Source of the DNA: Pyxicephalus adspersus
Taxonomy: Eukaryota; Chordata; Amphibia; Anura; Pyxicephalidae
Direction of reading: 5' to 3'
Assembly (NCBI RefSeq): GCF_032062135.1
Contig: NC_092862.1
Coordinates: 42,993,219 to 43,057,218, forward strand
DNA: 64,000 nt
In this document: one piece after another, positions 10,761-22,835 of the stretch
Layout of the letters: the number at the start of each line of letters is the position of its first letter
Numbering within the stretch: the first letter of the stretch is position 1
The notes under the pieces: generated by a model
What the model saw: only the letters and a program-made list of their open reading frames with translations
Database searches by the model: none
Told to the model about the DNA's origin: nothing
Position numbers and translations under genes: made by a program

Positions 10761-13700
10761 TTTCTATCCTTTCCTTGTCTATTTACAATATAAAGGCTCA
10801 ACACAGTTACTTCAGTAACCTATATTTATATTACTTAGGGTACTGGTCTTTCATCAATTGTAATACATATGTTGGTCATTTTTACCTCTTCTGGAGGGCA
10901 TTTGTCAGCTTTGGCAGATGAGTACAGATAGAATACATACAGTCTTGTCATTGCTGATATCCGCTTGATGTCAGACTATACCATGTTCTTTTGTCACAGA
11001 ACTATTACATTAATTTTCCTCTCACTATTATCTATATGAAGAGGAGTGGATGGGAAACAGCACTGGTAGTTAGATCCAGCTGTTTTCAACAAGTTGTGAA
11101 TTGAATAAACTGTCTGGTCTTACTCTATGCAGGTGCATTTTTATCAATATTTCCCTTACTGGCATTTACCTGTTAGCGGAGTTCCGCCACACAGGTTTAT
11201 GCATGTCCTGTAAAAAAAAAAATAGGAAATGTAACTTTTTTTTTCCATTCCTAGGGCTTCGTCCCAGCATTTAAAATGTTTTGAAGGGACCTTTTTAAGA
11301 TAGTTCTTATTTTTAGACGGTCATAAAAGGTGGAGGTCATAAAAGGCCATAAAAAGCATAAGAAACATTTTGTGTCCTGTTGTTGTTCATGGTAAGGTGA
11401 TTCATGGAAAATGCACATCCCTTTGTGATAGTACCCTGCAGCTGAAGTTTTTTGCTGCCTGGAACTAACAGAAGTTTACATTGCAATATTGCCCTGTTAA
11501 ATTAAGGCCCTGTTCACAGCAAACATCTGCTATGTATTCCAGAACGGCAAACCACAGCTCAGGTTTATGCATTTGCTCATCTTGCCCTTGCATTTGTGGT
11601 TGCAGCACTGTTCTTCTTCCAAAAGATGAAAAGCAAGCACACAGCCAGAAGCGATGTCACTACCAGGAATTATGGTACAAACCCATTAAAACCACATTGC
11701 AACTGCATCTAAATATACAAAATGGTTCCTAAACACACACATTCACTCAATTGCTGGTTATGCAGTCCTATACCTCGATTTACCTTCAAAGAAATCTCTT
11801 CTTGTGTTGCAGGACATTTTCTTATACCTATACTATTTTATGTAGGATTAAAATACATTTAACTCTGCTCAATTTACAGTTCTATTGCTGAAAGCCAGGT
11901 CTGTCAAAAAACAATACCCACAACAATATTTTAAATGACAAGCACTCTGTTTCATTATTTACCTCTATCATTCCCTATCTACACTCCTCTGAGTGACAAT
12001 TATCCTATGAAACAGCAGCATTTGACACCATGTGTATAGCAAAGCAAAATTACTTGGTAGTTAAATACACCATGCTGAATATTGGTACTGATATAATGCA
12101 GGAAAAAGATTGAATTATTTGATTTTGTGCTGCATTCACATGATAAAAGAGCTATTCTGCCGTGATACAACCAACACATTCAATCTACTCATTGGAGATT
12201 TTGTAAAATGATTTTTGAACTTCAGTGTGAGACATTGTTCATTACGGCAGTACACTTCTTTTCATGTGAAATGGGCCAGCTTCACACAGTATAATGTCAC
12301 TTTAAGACAAGGTAAAAGAAATGAAGACAGAAGGCTATAATAGCATATTTTAATTATTTTACAAGATAAAAGGAGATTTTAGGCTGTTATCTGTGTCTGT
12401 AATACATTTTCTGCAGTGATACAGAAAGTTTAATGTGCACAATATTATAGATAGGCGACTTCGGTGGGAATATTTTACTTCTCATGTGTAGAAAACTACT
12501 GTCACTGAATAAAATAGTTTTGTGCATCAGGTGAAACAAATACAGCCATAAAATATAACTACTGCAAATTATTACAATAATATACATTGCACGCATTGCA
12601 AGTCAGAATATTTTTTAAAAATCCAGTCTAAAATATATTTTTTTGTCTCAACATTTGTTTTTATTTTTCATTGTTTTATATACTTTACTTATACTTTATT
12701 CGACTCTGCAAGTAAAGATCAGGAACCAGTACTGGTCCTGTTGACAGTAAATCTCTTCTCTCCCTAAATTCTTCTCTTTCCTAAAGAGCATTGGTTGGAT
12801 GCAGAATCCTCTATATCCAACACTTTTCTGTATTCCCTCATTTACCCCTCTGATTCTACCCACCAGTCCCTGTGGTATCCTCCATTATTATAAGGACTTG
12901 CAGGGGAAACCACAGGACATTGTGGGGGAGCAGGCATATAACGTATGTGTTTAATGCAGAACATGCTTTAGGCACCACATCTCTTCAAGAGAATAATGAT
13001 CGGATTCATCACCCACGGCACTCAAAGTTACCATTAAACAAATTTTTACTAGTGGAAAAAGTATTCGCTTTAACCTGCTTTAAAAATTTTATAAACAGGA
13101 CTCTCTTGTCCTTCACATTATGCTAATGTCAGTATATATGCAAAATTCAATTAGCATAGAAGCTGCAGCACCACATAGATTTTTGGAATATTCATCCTAG
13201 CATGCATGGAATGATAAAAAAGCCACAGTATTGGACAACATGGCCATTTGTAAAGTCAAACATGCATCTAATGCATGTAAGTCACATACATAGTGTATGA
13301 ACTAAAAAAGATCCTATTAAGATAGAAACTATATAAAAAGCAAAATATACATACAGAAATAATGTGGAAAGAAGCATTTACCTTCTTAACCAAAACAACA
13401 GATAAGGACAATCTGCAATAAAATACTTGACCAAAAATAAGAGCAAAACATTATTATTATGTATATATAGTTATATTGATAACAATAAATAAATTAATTG
13501 ATAACAATAAATAGCAGTTAAATTCCACATAACCACTTTTGGGTTATGTTGTATTAAATTTAGTATTCCACTGTATATCCCTTTGTTTCAGTTTGACCTC
13601 AAGGTTGCCGCTATACTAGAGCTAATACGGATAAAATTTGTGTTGTGGTACTGTTACCTGCCATTTCAGGGTGAAAAGTAGGTTTACACAACCTGGACAA

Positions 13701-13815
13701 TACAATGCCATAGGCAGCAATATCTGTACTATTAAACATGATGTCACTGATGATACTGTGTAGCAACAAATCATAAAGAAACTTGAATTATAACAAATGT
13801 AGGTGTTACTGGCAA
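10761..13815. other. Long AT-rich stretch, no gene recognised
   Basis: About 11155-11360 contains a repetitive-looking block ('cataaaaggtggaggtcataaaaggccataaaaa') that I cannot classify. The frame of 84 codons near 12872 encodes nothing recognisable. The rest is featureless. Confidence 0.4.
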
Positions 13816-14210
13816 AGAAATTATTATAAAGCTAGTGGACAAAGGAAGAGACATCTTTGCTCCTTGATTGAGCTCCTTTATTTAGGATTGGACCAGTGGT
13901 TGACATACTCATGAAATGTACAGTGATAATTTTAGTCTCTCCATAATATATATGCTACCTAAAATACAAAAGGGAACATCTTTGAAATTTAGATCTACAG
14001 TATTAGCTATCAGACCCACAAATCAACTGTTGCAGTCAAAGATTAAAAAAAAACACCAGCATATGTACAAGATACCAATGACTTTCTCAATTAACTAAGA
14101 AGTTATCATGTATTTTAGTATAATTGACATTTAGCCACAATGGATATCTCAATCCTCTATACCTGCATTCTCAAAGAAGCAGGTCAAAAGGCAATGAATC
14201 ACTTTTATGT
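13816..14210 (+). pseudogene. Penelope-like element reverse transcriptase, deleted relic
   Basis: Three pieces appear in the expected order. IIIKLVDKGRDIF (about 13825-13863) resembles the N-terminal 'IIIKxADKGG' block of PLE reverse transcriptases. IIYMLPKIQKG (about 13942-13974) matches the 'FYxLPKIHKG' block. TMDISILYTCI then KEAGQKAMNHF (about 14137-14205) matches the 'xxDVxSLYTxIPHxxG' motif A, which holds the first catalytic Asp. Stop codons and two deletions separate the pieces, since the first gap is far shorter than in the family. No GIY-YIG endonuclease follows. PLEs are retroelements that use a GIY-YIG nuclease; this copy is dead. Confidence 0.75.
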
Positions 14211-16974
14211 TCTGCTACTTTATGTGAAATATCTAGTGAATAATTATTTATTTGCTTTTGGGGGCACAATATACACACAGATCTGTGATGCACCAGTTTC
14301 AGAGGTAGGTAACTGTAGCTCAGAGTGAGTGCCCCATAGAAAATGTATTGGGGCAGTTGACAACCACCAACCAACCAACATACAAAAGGGGGCAGTCTGG
14401 CAGTTCCTGGTTACTACTAAAAAGTGCCCAGAGATGCTCAGATACAACAGTGAAGAAAAGTAAGAGGTGTGCATATATATCATATTTCTGGAAAGGTGAT
14501 TTGATGCAGTACTTCCTAAAGATCTTACATGGGTAACTGAAAACAGTAGAAAATCTGTAAGCTAAAGACCCATACTTGTGCATAAACTAATTTTAAAATT
14601 CACTTATATAAAACAGTCCTCTATCCCCACCTTAGCCTTAGAAAAGGTATTAAGTATTAAAATGTATTACCATAAAATAGATATCAAATGTGCCCCATCT
14701 TAAAATTACATGCATCTGTTTGCTTTCACTCTGGTGTGCATGGCACAGTTGTCATTTTCATATGCACCTGATGCACACATCTACAGACAGTATGTGCATT
14801 AACATGTTTGGAGGGAAGGATGCTTTATAATGTTTTTATTAGTGCTTTTATTTGAATACCCTAATTTTACCTCTATGTCAGGAAAGCTGCCTCCCTAAGG
14901 ACTTCTTTCTTTCTTTGTTGATGCACGTTGTAGTTTGTTAATTGATAAATAAGAATCATTTTATTACAATATTTGTGAAAGTATGCTCACTTTACAGCAT
15001 TTTTTCGTTAACAATCGTTTTTATTGGTGAATAGTAGCAAAAAGTCAAATACAAAAAGTCACAAAAGTACAAAAAAAGGAAACGAAAAATTAAAATAGAA
15101 CAAGACAATTCAGAATATAAATTAAACAGTATTTAAGGAAATAGAAAAAGGAGTCGAGGGGAAAGTCTTTGCCTGAAGCCTGCAGATCCTCTGGAATACC
15201 GCTGAAAATGCCTTTACAGCATTTTTTTTTATACTTAAACAAGGGAGGGATCCATGCACGCAGTCCACACAAAGAAAAGCAGTTCATTGCTTCCAACTCA
15301 CCTCTTCCTTTCTGGTGTAAATCTGTGTGGAGTATTCTTGGGGTTAGATTTTTCGAGCACATGTAAAGACTGTCACCCGCCTCTAGCAGTTCTCCTTTTT
15401 TCATACCCAGAGACCTCTGCGCACACCAATCCGGCATTTGTATCTTTCCTGCCAATGCCAAAACCTTGAGTGGAGCTCATTAGCCTGCTGTGAAGTGACA
15501 CAATATAAATCCCATCCAAGATTGTACCCCTTGGCCATTTGTCAACTATTAAATAAATACATGTTTTATGTATATTTACTTTCATTACAACAACATTTGA
15601 AGCATATAAAAAGTCAGTTTGACCCTAAAACAAAAGTATCATAATAATTAGTTGGTTTGACATGTGTAGTTCTAAATGAGAACTAATAATAAGAACAGGA
15701 GAATTATCTGGCATTATCGAACAAAAGAAGTTAAAAATGACAATAAACACCTTTTGAAAAGTTACTGCAAAACATTTACCTTGTTGGAGATGTTGAATTA
15801 CCCAAATTCTTGTGATTATTCAAAGTTAATCCAAGTTTTCTAAAAGAAGAAAAAACACTGGAAGCAAATGGGCAATTTTTAGCCCTATGAATATTATTGT
15901 TCATCCCTGTCTAACTGATATCAGCAGTATGCATATGTGAAATGATTTCAGAAAGACCTTTATTGCTATGTTATGTAGAGAACACTTTGGTTTTATATGT
16001 TGTAGATTTACATGTTTCTGACATTCACATATAACTCCACATGAAAACCGAAATTCCATAGCAAAGTAAAACAAAAAATAAAACTTTACAATGTCATGAA
16101 AGGTAACAATTCATAAACTTTAGAATATGAAATATAATACTTCTAGATTTAATAAAACACCTAAAAGTTTAAATCCGCATGCTAATGTTTCTTTCAGTTA
16201 GTAAAAAACAAAGAGTGATTAAATAAAAACCAACACAATACTTCAAACCTCTACAGTCAATACATGCACATTGCCATCTGCTGTCTGAATTCAGTAAATA
16301 TTGATGCAATGCACAGTTCCATATAGCTTATTGTTTTTTGTTTTTTTTAACCATGGGACAGTAAACCAGCTTTTCAAAAAGGGAGACTGACCTTTCTACC
16401 AATAGAAATGAGCGATCTTTCCAAAATTTGTTCTTTTAATTTACAGGATTAGATCTAAAACCTGAATCACCATCACATATGAAGCCAACACAGCAAATAG
16501 TAAAAATTAAGTTTAATATTTATTCTTGTGTGTGTGTGTGTGTGGGGGAGGGGGGTATAGCAACAAAGAATGAAGTATAGGTAAACAGGCAATGATTGCA
16601 AACGGAGGTTTGGAAAATCTGTTGACCCGGTAATAAACAAGGGCATCCGTTATTTATGGGGAAGATGAGATAAGTTGTCTGTTAGTCCAGCAGAATTCAC
16701 TGAGCGAGTCTCGCAAAAAAAAAAAAAAAGAAGCACAATGTTAAGATGAGTAAAATTGCCTAACTCTTCTTTAACTCAATTTTAACTCAAAAGCAATAGA
16801 GGCTTTTTTCAAATGTTGTTCATTGAAACAACAAGAAGTAAGAAAGTACAGTGTTACAAACATACAAATAGGTTACAAATATCATATATCATCATATCAT
16901 ATCAAGACATAAAATGTACATACTTAATAACCAAATACTGATTGTTTCTGTAACCTCCTAATTCAAGAAACTAA
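14211..16974. other. No gene recognised
   Basis: The 123-codon minus-strand frame at 15090-15461 has no known domain. About 15000-15080 and 16800-16930 each begin with a T-rich 'tttttattg'-type phrase followed by A-rich 'acaaaaagtacaa' text. They could be antisense retroelement 3' tails, which is weak. A (TG)9 tract is at 16527-16544 and an A15 run near 16716. Confidence 0.4.
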
Positions 16975-17193
16975 CTGTTGAGAAAATTTTGGTGGTCCGC
17001 GGCTCTAGCTGATGCACCCCTGAGCTGTGAATCACAACCCCCGTATGGATCGCAGGCTCAGGGAAGGGGACAGGTTGTGTCTCTGGTTCTAGCATCATAA
17101 TGTCACTATGTGGGGAGTTTTTCTCCCTACGCATGGGCCATCCGGAACTGGTAAATTTAGTGTTCCATGGGTTTGAAAGGTTGGTGACCACTG
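16975..17193 (-). mobile_element. hAT-like non-autonomous element, one end truncated
   Basis: On the minus strand it begins CAGTGGTCACCAACCTTTC, a classic hAT terminus (CAGNGNTNNNCAACC). The opposite side contains 'ttttggtggtccgcggctc', which is also typical of hAT MITEs, but the terminal CAGTG on that side is missing. The 8 bp after the intact end is CTTTAGAG; the matching duplication is not found because of the truncation. It has no coding capacity. Confidence 0.6.
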
Positions 17194-17256
17194 CTTTAGA
17201 GTTGTATTTACACTTGGGAAGCTGCATGCATCTTTATTGGACTTGTGCCATGGGAA

Positions 17257-17270
17257 GGGGGGGGGGGGGG
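17257..17270. repeat. poly(G) tract, 14 bp
   Basis: An uninterrupted G run is directly visible, a likely site of length error in assemblies. Confidence 0.9.
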
Positions 17271-18484
17271 TGGTAGCAAAACCCTTTGAAATTAAATTTT
17301 ATTCTTAAGCAGGGACATCAGGGAAAACCAGAGTTTTCTCTCTGGAAATGTACTTTTTTGGTATACTGTGGATAAAACAGTAAATATTGATATGGTGAAA
17401 AAATATTTTATTTGAGAAAATTTAGGAGAAAAGCCAACCAAAGCATAACCATCCCTTGAAGTGCACAGGATATACAAATAAACAGGTATAAAAAAACAAA
17501 AAGAACATAAAAATTAAGCACAAAAGCACAGCAGAAACAGAATACAACAAAACACTGCCCTGCTCAACTGTCCCTGAAAAATCACAACTTTTCAAGCTTC
17601 TGCCTGAACTGTAGATACTACTCCAAATTCTTTTCTCTCCCACATTACAACTTAACAAGCAATAAACCCGTAAAGAGAAAAAAAAAACTACCTTGCATTG
17701 CTTCGTATAGTTATATAGCTGTTGTGTTTTTATTTTTATATAAGCTTTTCTTTATGGTGTAGAAGTCTTTATTTATGTTAACCCTTCTATACACTTTTAC
17801 TTATTCTCCTGACAGAGTAGGTAATTTCCATATATGATACCTGTAAACCAAATGATCAAATCTGTTAGGACACAATACCCTACACCTGGGTAACCTGTGT
17901 ATCCCTGAGATTTTTGTCCCCGTTTATCTGTATTAATTCTTTTCCGAAGTTGTCACCAAATACCTGAGATTTCCAGGGACAATTTAGGTAGAAAGGGCAT
18001 ATGATATTGAGCTGTCACACCAAAATGCAGCTCATCTGTTCTGATGATGCCAAATATGGTGGATTTATCGTAAATTAAAAAAATCAATAAAAATCAATGG
18101 CTTTAAAGTCTTGTAAAAACATAGGTCCCTAAACTTCAATAGGGCATTCAAACACACTTGGGAAAAACAATAAAATTTTCTGTGCTGTACTTTGTAACCA
18201 TGAAAATCTTTGAAAATGTTTTTCCTTGAATTACATATTTAACCTAATCAATAATTAGCCAAACATTTCCTTGACCATCACCAGAGTCATGTGATTCTAC
18301 CAAAAACATTGTTGTTGTCTATTGATTTATTGAGCAAATTGAAGCCCACCCATGGGCTTAAGCATATCTATCGATTTAATACAGAGATTTAATACAGATT
18401 GCACAAGATTGTATTTGGCATTTGCTTACTGGGACATTACCTAACCAACTCTCCAAAATACGGCCAACACATTTCCACATCTCC
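17271..18484. other. No feature seen
   Basis: The sequence is AT-rich with short chance frames. No repeat ends were recognised. Confidence 0.5.
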
Positions 18485-18985
18485 AACACATGGTTTACAA
18501 TCTAATGTCCTACCAAACTTATATGTTATTACCACCTTCTAAGGTTAATTTGGGTGGGGGGGGCAATTAACCTAACTGCACATTTTGAAATGTAGGAGGA
18601 AACCTATGCAAACACAGGGAAAACATGCAAACTCCATGCAGAAAGTGCCCTGGCTGAGATTTCGAACCTGGGACCTAGCGTTGCAAAGGCTAACCCCTGA
18701 TTGTTCAAATACTGCAAGGTTTATTCATTTAGACTCACAAAAGCAGCGATTCTAGACACAGTCCACTAGTTTAAGGATGTTAAATGTGAAAGAACGAGCT
18801 CTGACCACGCATTAAATGGCAGGCAAGTAACTACAGTACGCGTTTGATGTCCATATTATTCCTGATGTATTTCGCCAAATAGGCTTCTTTAAAAGATGGT
18901 GGGACCATCCCCAGAAAATCCCCAGATAGGTTACAATACAGACTTGCATTGATTACTTCAGAGTTTACAGTGTACAGTATATGCT
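18485..18985 (+). repeat. Composite dispersed repeat, direct copy 1
   Basis: Contains 'tttacaatctaatgtccta', 'caattaacctaactgca', 'gtaggaggaaacctatgcaa', 'aacatgcaaactccatgcag' and 'tttcgaacctgggacctagc'. This is a vertebrate dispersed-repeat 3' segment with a tRNA-B-box-like 'ttcgaacc'. It is followed by 'attgttcaaatactgcaagg' and 'cagataggttacaatacaga'. The last part is repeated at 20005-20215, including the sequence beyond the 'cgaacc' segment. The family class is unresolved (SINE versus LINE tail). Confidence 0.6.
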
Positions 18986-19189
18986 TCTAATAAGGATGAT
19001 GGTGTTTTTTTTAGTCTTTTGACATGTAATCTTTTTTATCATTCTCTGTAATCCTAATTGACAGTAGATGGAAAAATTATTGCAGTTTTAAAAAAACAAT
19101 CCTAAAGATAGAAGGTGATAAATCAAAAACTCCCAAAACGAACTCCACAAGATCAAAAGTTCCAAGAATTCATTACCTTTTTTTGACAT

Positions 19190-19385
19190 TATTTACACCC
19201 TTTGATGTTGATGTTTTTTCATCACTGTGGTGCACAGCTGGATATGATTCTGACAATCTCCTCTTAAAGCCCATAATTTTTTTATCTTTCTGATTAGGAT
19301 TTCAGACCATTTCCCAATTCTTTTAGAACTGCACGATTTTCTAATATCTAAAAGTAATCCTCTCCCATTCAATCTATACCAAAAT
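19190..19385 (+). pseudogene. L1-type LINE endonuclease fragment
   Basis: Read with frame changes, 'FDVDVFSSLWCTAGYD' (about 19202-19250) resembles the 'DYTFFSSxHxxYSRIDY' block of L1 apurinic-like endonucleases. 'FLIRISDHFPILLELHD' (about 19282-19335) matches the C-terminal 'SDHxPI' catalytic motif of the EEP nuclease fold. The spacing between the two blocks is close to that in the family. Stops and shifts make it non-functional. It lies between the two direct copies of the composite repeat. L1 endonuclease normally nicks target DNA at the start of reverse transcription. Confidence 0.6.
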
Positions 19386-20004
19386 AAAAAAAATTTAAGT
19401 CCATCTTAAATTCTGATGGCTAAAGTATAATTTCCACAATTCCATCCACCAACCTGATCTAATTTTAAATGAGGAAGCGGTCAACTCAATATTGAATAGT
19501 AAAATTATAGCCTTTTGAACTTGAAAACCTTAAAAAAGAACTGCTTTAGTATTTAGATTCCAGTGCCATAGCCAAGCAGGCCCCTTTGTTTTGCAAGCAA
19601 TGTGTCTGATCAAAATTGATCTGCATGGCTCAAAGGCAAAATGATAGTTACCTCTCAATAAAATAAATAAAATATTAAGCCATCTATTATTTCAGACATA
19701 TAACATTTAGTATTTATTTCACACAGGAATAAATCTTGCAAATTGTTTGCAAGTACAAAATGACAATGCCCAGTCCATCACAATAACCAAATCTCCAATT
19801 ACAGTGAGCAAGTCCATAGTAGAAACTTTCACCCAGGAATATACTGCCCTATATCCAAACTCTAATACTGGTAGTGAAAACATCTTAAACAAACATAACC
19901 TTTTTAAACTTTCATCTTAGATCCTGGTAGTAAAACGACAGCTGAAAAATACTGTATCTTACCCTGTGGCAGACAGGTTCCAGTGGGCATGCAATTTCCA
20001 AGTC
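19386..20004. other. Possible extension of the L1 relic, otherwise nothing seen
   Basis: The 'ctaatatctaaaagtaatcctctcc' text following the endonuclease motif may continue the LINE frame for a short distance. I cannot follow it further. Confidence 0.35.
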
Positions 20005-20215
20005 GAAATTGCCCTGGCCGAGATTTCGAACCTGGGACCTAGCATTGTAAAGGCCAGAGTTCTAACCTCTGATTGTTCAAATACTGCAAGGTTTATTCAT
20101 TTAGACCCACAAAATCATCTACTCTAGGCACAGTTTTTTAGGTATTGTGATTTTGTGGAGGGAACCTCAGATAGGTTACAATACAGACTTGCATTGATTC
20201 AGAGCCAACATATCT
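20005..20215 (+). repeat. Composite dispersed repeat, direct copy 2 (internally deleted)
   Basis: It shares with copy 1, in the same order, 'tttcgaacctgggacctagc', 'attgttcaaatactgcaagg', 'tttattcatttagac' and 'ataggttacaatacagac'. About 100 bp present between the last two blocks in copy 1 is missing. The copies are about 1.3 kb apart. Confidence 0.65.
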
Positions 20216-20269
20216 TAGCTGATTGCTGTACTTAAATGTCAAAAGATGTCAAGGCCTCCCTTTTTTCTT

Positions 20270-20445
20270 GAAGCAAAAGTAACCTGAACAAAAAAAAAAA
20301 AAATTACTTACCTTTACCCTTGCATATTCGTCCAGAGGCATCCTGGATCTAGTCCTGCATCATCCCGATATCCTCCTTCATCTCAGGGAAGAAGCTCTGG
20401 GCGCGGCCATCTTCATCTGCCTTCTTTGTACATCACCTGATCTTG

Positions 20446-20488
<43 letters not shown>

Positions 20489-20600
20489 CGAAGATGGGGA
20501 AAAAAGAGTGCTGATCTCATTGCAAATGTATGCGATCAGCATTTTTCCCCATTGAAGAAAAGGCCCTTTCAGGGCATTGGGATATCCAAAGATTATTTTG
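20270..20600. mobile_element. MITE family T-like copy with internal (TG)20
   Basis: The layout resembles 3027-3471: an A-rich left arm, 'ttacttacctttaccc', a 'catcctggatc' and 'cctgcatcatcc' segment, 'tacatcacctgatc', then 'gatctcattgcaaatgtatg' with 'gatcagcatttttcccc'. The TG tract sits where the other copy has 'gggtgacgtagg'. The ends are decayed. Confidence 0.45.
20448..20487. repeat. (TG)20 microsatellite
   Basis: An uninterrupted 40 bp dinucleotide repeat, directly visible. It creates a Cys-Val chance frame that is not a gene. Confidence 0.97.
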
Positions 20601-22144
20601 AACTCTGCTGTTTAAACTGTGTTTTCCTTATATCTAAAATATTTGCTAAACTGTACATTGGGAAGACACAAGTCTCTAAAACCTCTCCAGTTTATTTACT
20701 AGAGATTGGTTGAGTGGAATACATCATTTACCATGTATGCACTCAAAACAAAACTTCAGGGTGCCTAACTGGACTCCCCCGCTCTCATCCAGCCTCCAGA
20801 CTTCCTTTCATTAAATCTAATTTGCACCTCCATAAAACTTTATTGATCTGACCTCTTTTCCCTATATGTCTCACCCCACATTTTCTATAATGCTCCTTAA
20901 CTAAAATACAATTTACATAAATGGGGAAATGAGTCAAAACTTTAGGAGACCAATATGACCATGACAAAAAGCTAAATTACATCTCCAACCAAATTTGCCA
21001 TATATTCATTTTATTCACATCTAGGTCTCTAGATTTGGGTTCTGCACAGGTCAGGTCTCCATCCCACTATTTCTTTTTTTTTATGCTTACATGGACTTTT
21101 CTTCTGACCAAAATCTAAGAAATCCATTAAAGATATCTACTATGACCTACTCCAACAATCCTACTGTTCCAAAATCTGAAAATTGTAAACTTGGTATCAG
21201 TATTCATTTTAATCCTGGATACCACACATCTGTTGGAAAGGAAACATCTGGAAAGAAATTTTACAGCTTACTATGATTTTGACTTACTGCCTTGGACTGG
21301 ATAATTAATTGGCCACCTTAATAAATGTCAAAACGTCTAACTTTGCAACTTATTATGGTAGTGTCCTCTTGCCTATAACATCTGATTACAGGTAAAAAAA
21401 TGACATTTCATCAATTAGCACATGCACCAGATACCCAAATTTGATTGCAGCCTGGGTCACTAGGGATGTTCTTTTGATCTTTGCTTTACTTAAACTACCA
21501 AAAATGCCATATGTAACAATTATACTGAATTTCACCCTCCAGGCTTTTCATCTACTAGTTGTATCTTTAATATTTTTTTATCCCCCTCCATTTCATCCTA
21601 CGACTCCTTGATACTCGACTTGACTTTTTTTTTAAATGTATTGATTCTTTCAGACATCCTTGACTTTGTTCTTGTGTACCCTGTTTCATGACCAAGAGTT
21701 TTAGTTATTAAAACAAGTCAATTGATTTATCTACCTGCTATATTTCCTAATTTCCAGTATGTTGGTTCCATTTTTAATCTTGGGCTTTCAATCCATATTT
21801 CATCCCTGAGCATGACTGTCTGTGCTATATTTCAGCTGCGCCTGCTTTACAGCAAGTGCTTGAGACCAAATTATTATTTTTTTCTTTCTGAACTTGACAT
21901 TGAAAGCCATGTTCAGACTAGTTGTTAGGTTGTGCTCAGGTTACCACTTCCACACATCCCTGAACTGCTTTCTCAGGTGATATGCTACATGTAGTGTTCC
22001 ACCATTCTTATGGGTGTCTATAGTATTACTGCATTACTTTGCCATTTTGTAATTACTGTATTGTTTCATGCTACTTAGATACAGTCTAACTATTAGGATT
22101 TATCCTACAGTGTACTATATACATATATCCCCATACACATACCT

Positions 22145-22151
<7 letters not shown>
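20601..22151. other. No gene recognised
   Basis: It is pyrimidine-rich on the plus strand with chance frames of 60 to 68 codons, and no known motif was found. Confidence 0.45.

Positions 22152-22180
<29 letters not shown>
22152..22180. repeat. (TA)n microsatellite
   Basis: An uninterrupted TA dinucleotide run. Confidence 0.95.
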
Positions 22181-22183
<3 letters not shown>

Positions 22184-22835
22184 CATATCAATTTACAAAT
22201 TCATAAACATTTTTAAGGTGTAACAGCAGACAATAGAGAATAAATAGGTGTTGCAGTGAGCAACTGGCTCTTTAAAAACTAGTGCAGTACTGCAGGCAAG
22301 GTGCCAGACACCGGGAGCTGCATGGGAAATGCCATTTCTGCAGGTCTGACAATAGCCTAGCTGTAAAAATGAGATCCTAAAACAGAACAGCACTGTAGTG
22401 AAACTTCTGTTTTTGTGGCAGCAAGAAAATTTGTATATATGTGAAAGAAAATACGTATGTATGTGAACCCTACAAAAGTATTTTTACAAAAAAAAGTAAT
22501 TTTTACTTTCATTTTAAAGATATTGAAATAAATTAAAAAAAGTTATTATACTCAATGGGTAAACAGCTACATTGCTCTTATCTGCCAAAAGATTTATATT
22601 TCTCTCTATCCACCACAAACATTTACACCAGAACAAAGGACCGGCTTTTCTGTTATTGGGTAAAACTTTTAGGTCTTTTTTCTATCATATGTAGGAGCTT
22701 TGCAGAATAAACAGTAGTCCTAATTTTGAGATCACTGGTAAATACTCTTCTCTATTGCAAATAGGAAACATCAGTTAATATTTAGGTCCCTTAAAAAGCC
22801 AATAAAAAAGGAAAAAAAACACACATGAAGAATCT
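22181..22835. other. No feature seen
   Basis: The sequence is AT-rich with no repeat ends or coding motif. Confidence 0.5.

Noticed and set aside
15090..15461. 123-codon minus-strand frame
   Set aside because: No domain or repeat-protein motif. The frame is accidental in AT-rich DNA.
18650..18680. tRNA-like 'ttcgaacctggga' B-box taken as a tRNA gene
   Set aside because: No matching A box at the right distance and no cloverleaf; it is part of a dispersed repeat seen twice.
20447..20713. 88-codon frame starting with a Cys-Val repeat
   Set aside because: The start is the (TG)20 microsatellite translated; no domain follows.
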